NCBI GenBank assembly: GCA_017562135.1
Contig: QEYB01000282.1
Span: 825,501-889,500 of the forward strand
Origin: Dipylidium caninum
Taxonomy: Eukaryota; Platyhelminthes; Cestoda; Cyclophyllidea; Dipylidiidae
DNA: 64,000 nucleotides
Direction of reading: 5' to 3'
The notes under the pieces were generated by a model that did not search any database, had not been told where the DNA came from, and saw only the letters and a program-made list of their open reading frames with translations. Position numbers and translations under genes: made by a program. Every line of letters begins with the position of its first letter. Positions within the stretch are counted from its first letter, which is position 1. Below, piece by piece: positions 60,728 through 64,000 of the stretch.

Positions 60728-62272
60728 GACGGTTGAATTACACGATCGGTTTTCCGCCCCTCCCCTTGATTCGGCCAAATCTCTCCTGCCCGAGAATTAG
60801 CCTCAGGCCCAAGGTCAGTGGCCACTTTATAGTCTTTTCCCATTTGGTGCAGCGTTTCCCTCTCTCAGCACGTCGCCACCGACTTGGGGAAAGGTGGACG
60901 CGGCTTGAATACCACACCGGCTTCCCACCTTCTCCCCACGTAGGAGGTAACAGGCGGGTGGCTCGTTTCCACACCATCGGATTGATGGAGGATCCAGGAG
61001 ACCGGAGAAACTCTGGCCCAACAGCCATGCCAATCAACACTCGTTGGAGCGGTTGACCTTGTGTGTTCACCCCGAATTCCTGTCACGGCTGCAGTGTGGG
61101 AAGGACACGGGGGAAGGAGGTCTTTCCTCGCATTAACCTCGCCTGTCTGCAGATGGTGCATATGAATCTCCGCCTGCATCGAAAGATAAGTCGAGTGTCG
61201 AGGTTGGAGGCAAGGAGAGTGGGAAAAGCCAATGGCGACGTCAGATGCGTTGACAAGTCTGAGAGGAACGGGAGGGCGGCGTCGTCACAGCGGACTCACT
61301 GTGGTGCTGATGAGTGCGGAATTGGAAGTTTAAGACGCGAGGGATCTTGTGTCAGAGTGGAAACTCTGAAACGGGTGTGGAATATTAGTAGTAAACGAGG
61401 AGCATACCTTTTTTTTCCCATTATTTATTGTATTCAATCGAAATAACTTCCATTGATATCCGCGGCTTTATGTCAAAGTCTTGTTTCAAGGAAAGTCTTT
61501 ACTTTTAGGCTCAATAAAAGATTCCGGAAAAGTCGATATAAATTGCGTTCTGTTTCCATCTGGTTTCGGCGAAAAATAAGACAAAAATGGCAAACAAGCA
61601 GAGAAAAATTTTGGGAAATTAGTAAGAAGAATAGCATTGAAATTTACAGATAAAAATAGCATCTCTCAGTGGTGGTTGAACACTCGATGAACGAAAAATG
61701 CCCGTTTCATGGTCGTCAACTCACCAGTTGGGCTGTCAATAGGCCGACAATTTTACTTCAAACAGCCGTTATTCCGCCCAACTGACACCAACAAAACGTG
61801 TTGCTGTTTGTGCGAATTCTTCGTTCCAGCGTTGATCTTGACAGTTTTGAGGTAGAAGCTCGTGCGCACTGAGTAATTTTTGGAATACGAGTCGGTTGCC
61901 GGACGTTTTGCCTCCGCTCCCGTGGGTAGGCGCCACCGCGATCTACCCTTTTACGATTAAACAACTTAAAATGCCATTTGGAAGATGCTCAGAGCACTTA
62001 ACGCAATTCCCGCATCCACGGACTGCGAACAGTTAACCAAACCGGAAGCCGTAAAGTCAAGGTTAAAAGTCACTTTGCTCTGCACAGTTAAGTGGTAAGT
62101 TGCCTGCGAGGTCATTAGACCACTAAAAACGCCTAAATCTTTTGCCTCAGACGATGTAACACCAACTACCTCGCCGCATTATTACCACGACGGGTGATGC
62201 AGACGGGTAGACGGGGGAGCAAGGACTTTGGGGGTATTAGACATAAAAGGGAGAAAGGTGCACCTGTCCCCT

Positions 62273-62590
62273 TCTCCTTCCTTCCTTCCTTCCTTCCTTC
62301 CTTCCTTCCTTCCATCCATCTGTCCTTCTTTGCTTGTTTACTTTCTTTATTTCCCAATTTGCGCTTTCCTTTCATTCCTTCAATACGTCCCTCTTTCGTT
62401 ACTTATCTCCCCGCTTCCTTGTTTCCTTCCCTACTCCCTTCCTTCCTTCCTTCCTTCCTTCCTTCCTTCCTTCCTTCCTTCCTTCCTTCCTTCCTTCATC
62501 TTTCCTTTCTTTCTTTCTTTTCTTTCTTTCTTTCTTTCTTCCTCCTTCCTTCCTTCCTTCTTTCCTTCCTTCCTTCCTTCCTTCCTTCCT
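62273..62590. repeat. (TTCC)n array with TTTC and unique interruptions
   Basis: Three homopyrimidine blocks: TTCC units at ~62276-62313 and ~62434-62496, then TTTC passing back to TTCC at ~62505-62590. They are separated by ~120 bp of degenerate pyrimidine-rich text. The open frames (FLPS repeats) follow from the tetramer and are not genes. Confidence 0.95.
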
Positions 62591-63611
62591 TTCCTCCCTA
62601 ACTGCCTTCCTTGCTTCCTGCCCCCCTCCTCTCCTTCTTCCCTTCTCCCCCTTCCTTCCCTCTTTCCTCCCTCTATTCAGATCAAACGCCCTCAACGGTG
62701 ACACAGTAAGACGTTGAAATGAATGGCATTTCGTCGACCGGTCAGTCCACACTGGATTTATGTAGGCTCGTCCAGTTGACTTGTTTCACTCTCTCTTCCA
62801 CTTCCAATTCTTTCCTGAGCTCCACCGTGGGCAACAGCGTTTGTCCGCAGTTGCGGGGGGGGGAGAGGAGCTGCTAAAATTTCCCCTCAAAATTGTGCAT
62901 CCAAAGTAAATTATTTCACCTTTTATTCTCCAACAGCGGCTTTAATTGTCTCCAGAGAAGAAAATTTTGTGGTCTAATCTCTCTACCCCGAAATGGCTCA
63001 GACTCACCGATGGGGGTAATTTGTGTGAGAAGCTCACTCAACTTCACAGAAGACCGCTTCACTCACGTCGCCTAGGTGTGAGACCATGTGACTTCAATTA
63101 GGATGGCGGTAAAATCACCTTCGACAGTCTATGCCAACTCAGTCTGCCACACTAAGTATTCTTCCTCTCAACTTCCCGCCCTAACAGCAACCACAAAATA
63201 GGAGGGTGGAAACTATGAAAGTGGCGTTTTTACCTCGCCTATGCCCGGTTGCGACTGAGAGAGGCAACCTGTAACGTTGGCTCGACATTTTTACTTATTA
63301 ATTGTAAAGGTGTTCCTCTTACCCAATTTTGTAAAGTGTTTTTTGTGTTTTATGTCCCATTTCTATTTTCCTTTTCGTCGAAACCAAAGGAAAACAAAAA
63401 GCGGTTTGCATCTACTTTTCCTGTAGGAGTTCAAATAAGCCTCGACAAATGTTAAGGAAGTATTCGAAGATGCATCCAGTGAGGAAAAAGTGCTCGATGC
63501 TGATTCCAAAAAATTGCGTTCTGGCAATTTGAGAAGCGGCTAGGAGCCTCGCCTCGGGGAAGGCCACCACGGGCCTGCGTTGTTGTCGACGAGGAGGAGG
63601 AATTAAGGACG

Positions 63612-63632
63612 ACGACACACACACACACACAC
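63612..63632. repeat. (CA)n microsatellite
   Basis: About ten AC units in noncoding DNA. Confidence 0.9.
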
Positions 63633-64000
63633 ATACAACCGTTAGTAAAACTAAGAACCGGAAAGTCGTACGAGCTGGCTGTGTGAAAACAAAATTTGCC
63701 CACAAGAGAGGATAGAGAAAGGAAAGGGGACTCATATGCGCCGTCCGGAGAGACGCAACTGCACATGATAGACCGTCCGCCAGAGCAAGTGAGCATGATA
63801 CGTCGGATGACGACCTCCACGTCAAGCTGCAATCACTGTTGTCAAATTAAATAACCTCTCCACAGTATGGAGTTCCACCCCCTCCTCCATATCTATCGCC
63901 CGTTATTTCCCTAACCGACTATTGCCTCTTTCGTTATTACGAATTATTTTTAATAGAAGAAAAAATGCCGCTGGAGAAGACTTTGAATGGTGTATTTTCT

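Larger units (their letters stand above)
58962..64000. other. Upstream region of the GPCR and window end, no supported gene
   Basis: Sequence up to about 61.3 kb looks G+C- and CpG-richer than average. It contains a CAG run at 59420-59438, a GAA run at 60700-60727, a (TTCC)n array at 62273-62590 and a CA run at 63612-63632. No open frame shows a recognisable domain. Part may be promoter or 5' UTR of the GPCR. Confidence 0.5.

Noticed and set aside
62194..62717. Open frames rich in FLPS repeats
   Set aside because: Translation of the (TTCC)n array.

Overview
The window reads as flatworm (platyhelminth) nuclear DNA, possibly from a tapeworm. It carries intron-containing animal genes in which 34-nt introns sit beside introns of 1-3 kb. 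It also has long noncoding stretches full of simple repeats, and a divergent peptide-type GPCR. The animal assignment is firm from the proteins. The flatworm assignment is an inference.

Layout. 1-176 (+): the last two exons of translation elongation factor eEF1B-beta. 487-5795 (-): a complete six-exon integrin-linked kinase (ILK), convergent with eEF1B. 6353-7375 (-): a compact four-exon RRP8-type rRNA methyltransferase. 7.4-22.7 kb: about 15 kb with no gene I can support. 22761-25674 (+): a four-exon homologue of ZNF608/ZNF609/Scribbler. 27.4-37.6 kb: a very large inverted repeat, with two arms of about 3.3 kb facing each other across a spacer of about 3.5 kb; the arms are packed with micro- and minisatellites. 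37.6-46.0 kb: no gene seen. 46030 to at least 55628 (+): MEIOB, a meiotic OB-fold protein, with its 3' end unresolved. 57630-58961 (-): a single-exon rhodopsin-like GPCR. 59-64 kb: GC-rich sequence and a (TTCC)n array, with no gene seen.

The genes form no operon or shared pathway. They cover translation (eEF1B), ribosome biogenesis (RRP8), integrin adhesion (ILK), transcription regulation (ZNF608/609-like), meiotic recombination (MEIOB) and cell signalling (GPCR).

Four of the five multi-exon genes each carry one single-base reading-frame break inside otherwise well-conserved coding sequence. At least two breaks lie in homopolymer runs. This looks more like residual assembly indels than four pseudogenes. 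The most unusual structure is the inverted repeat. Its two arms share one sequence backbone but have expanded different tandem repeats, and each holds a segment resembling a Pol III (tRNA-like) promoter. A foldback-type mobile element is one explanation.
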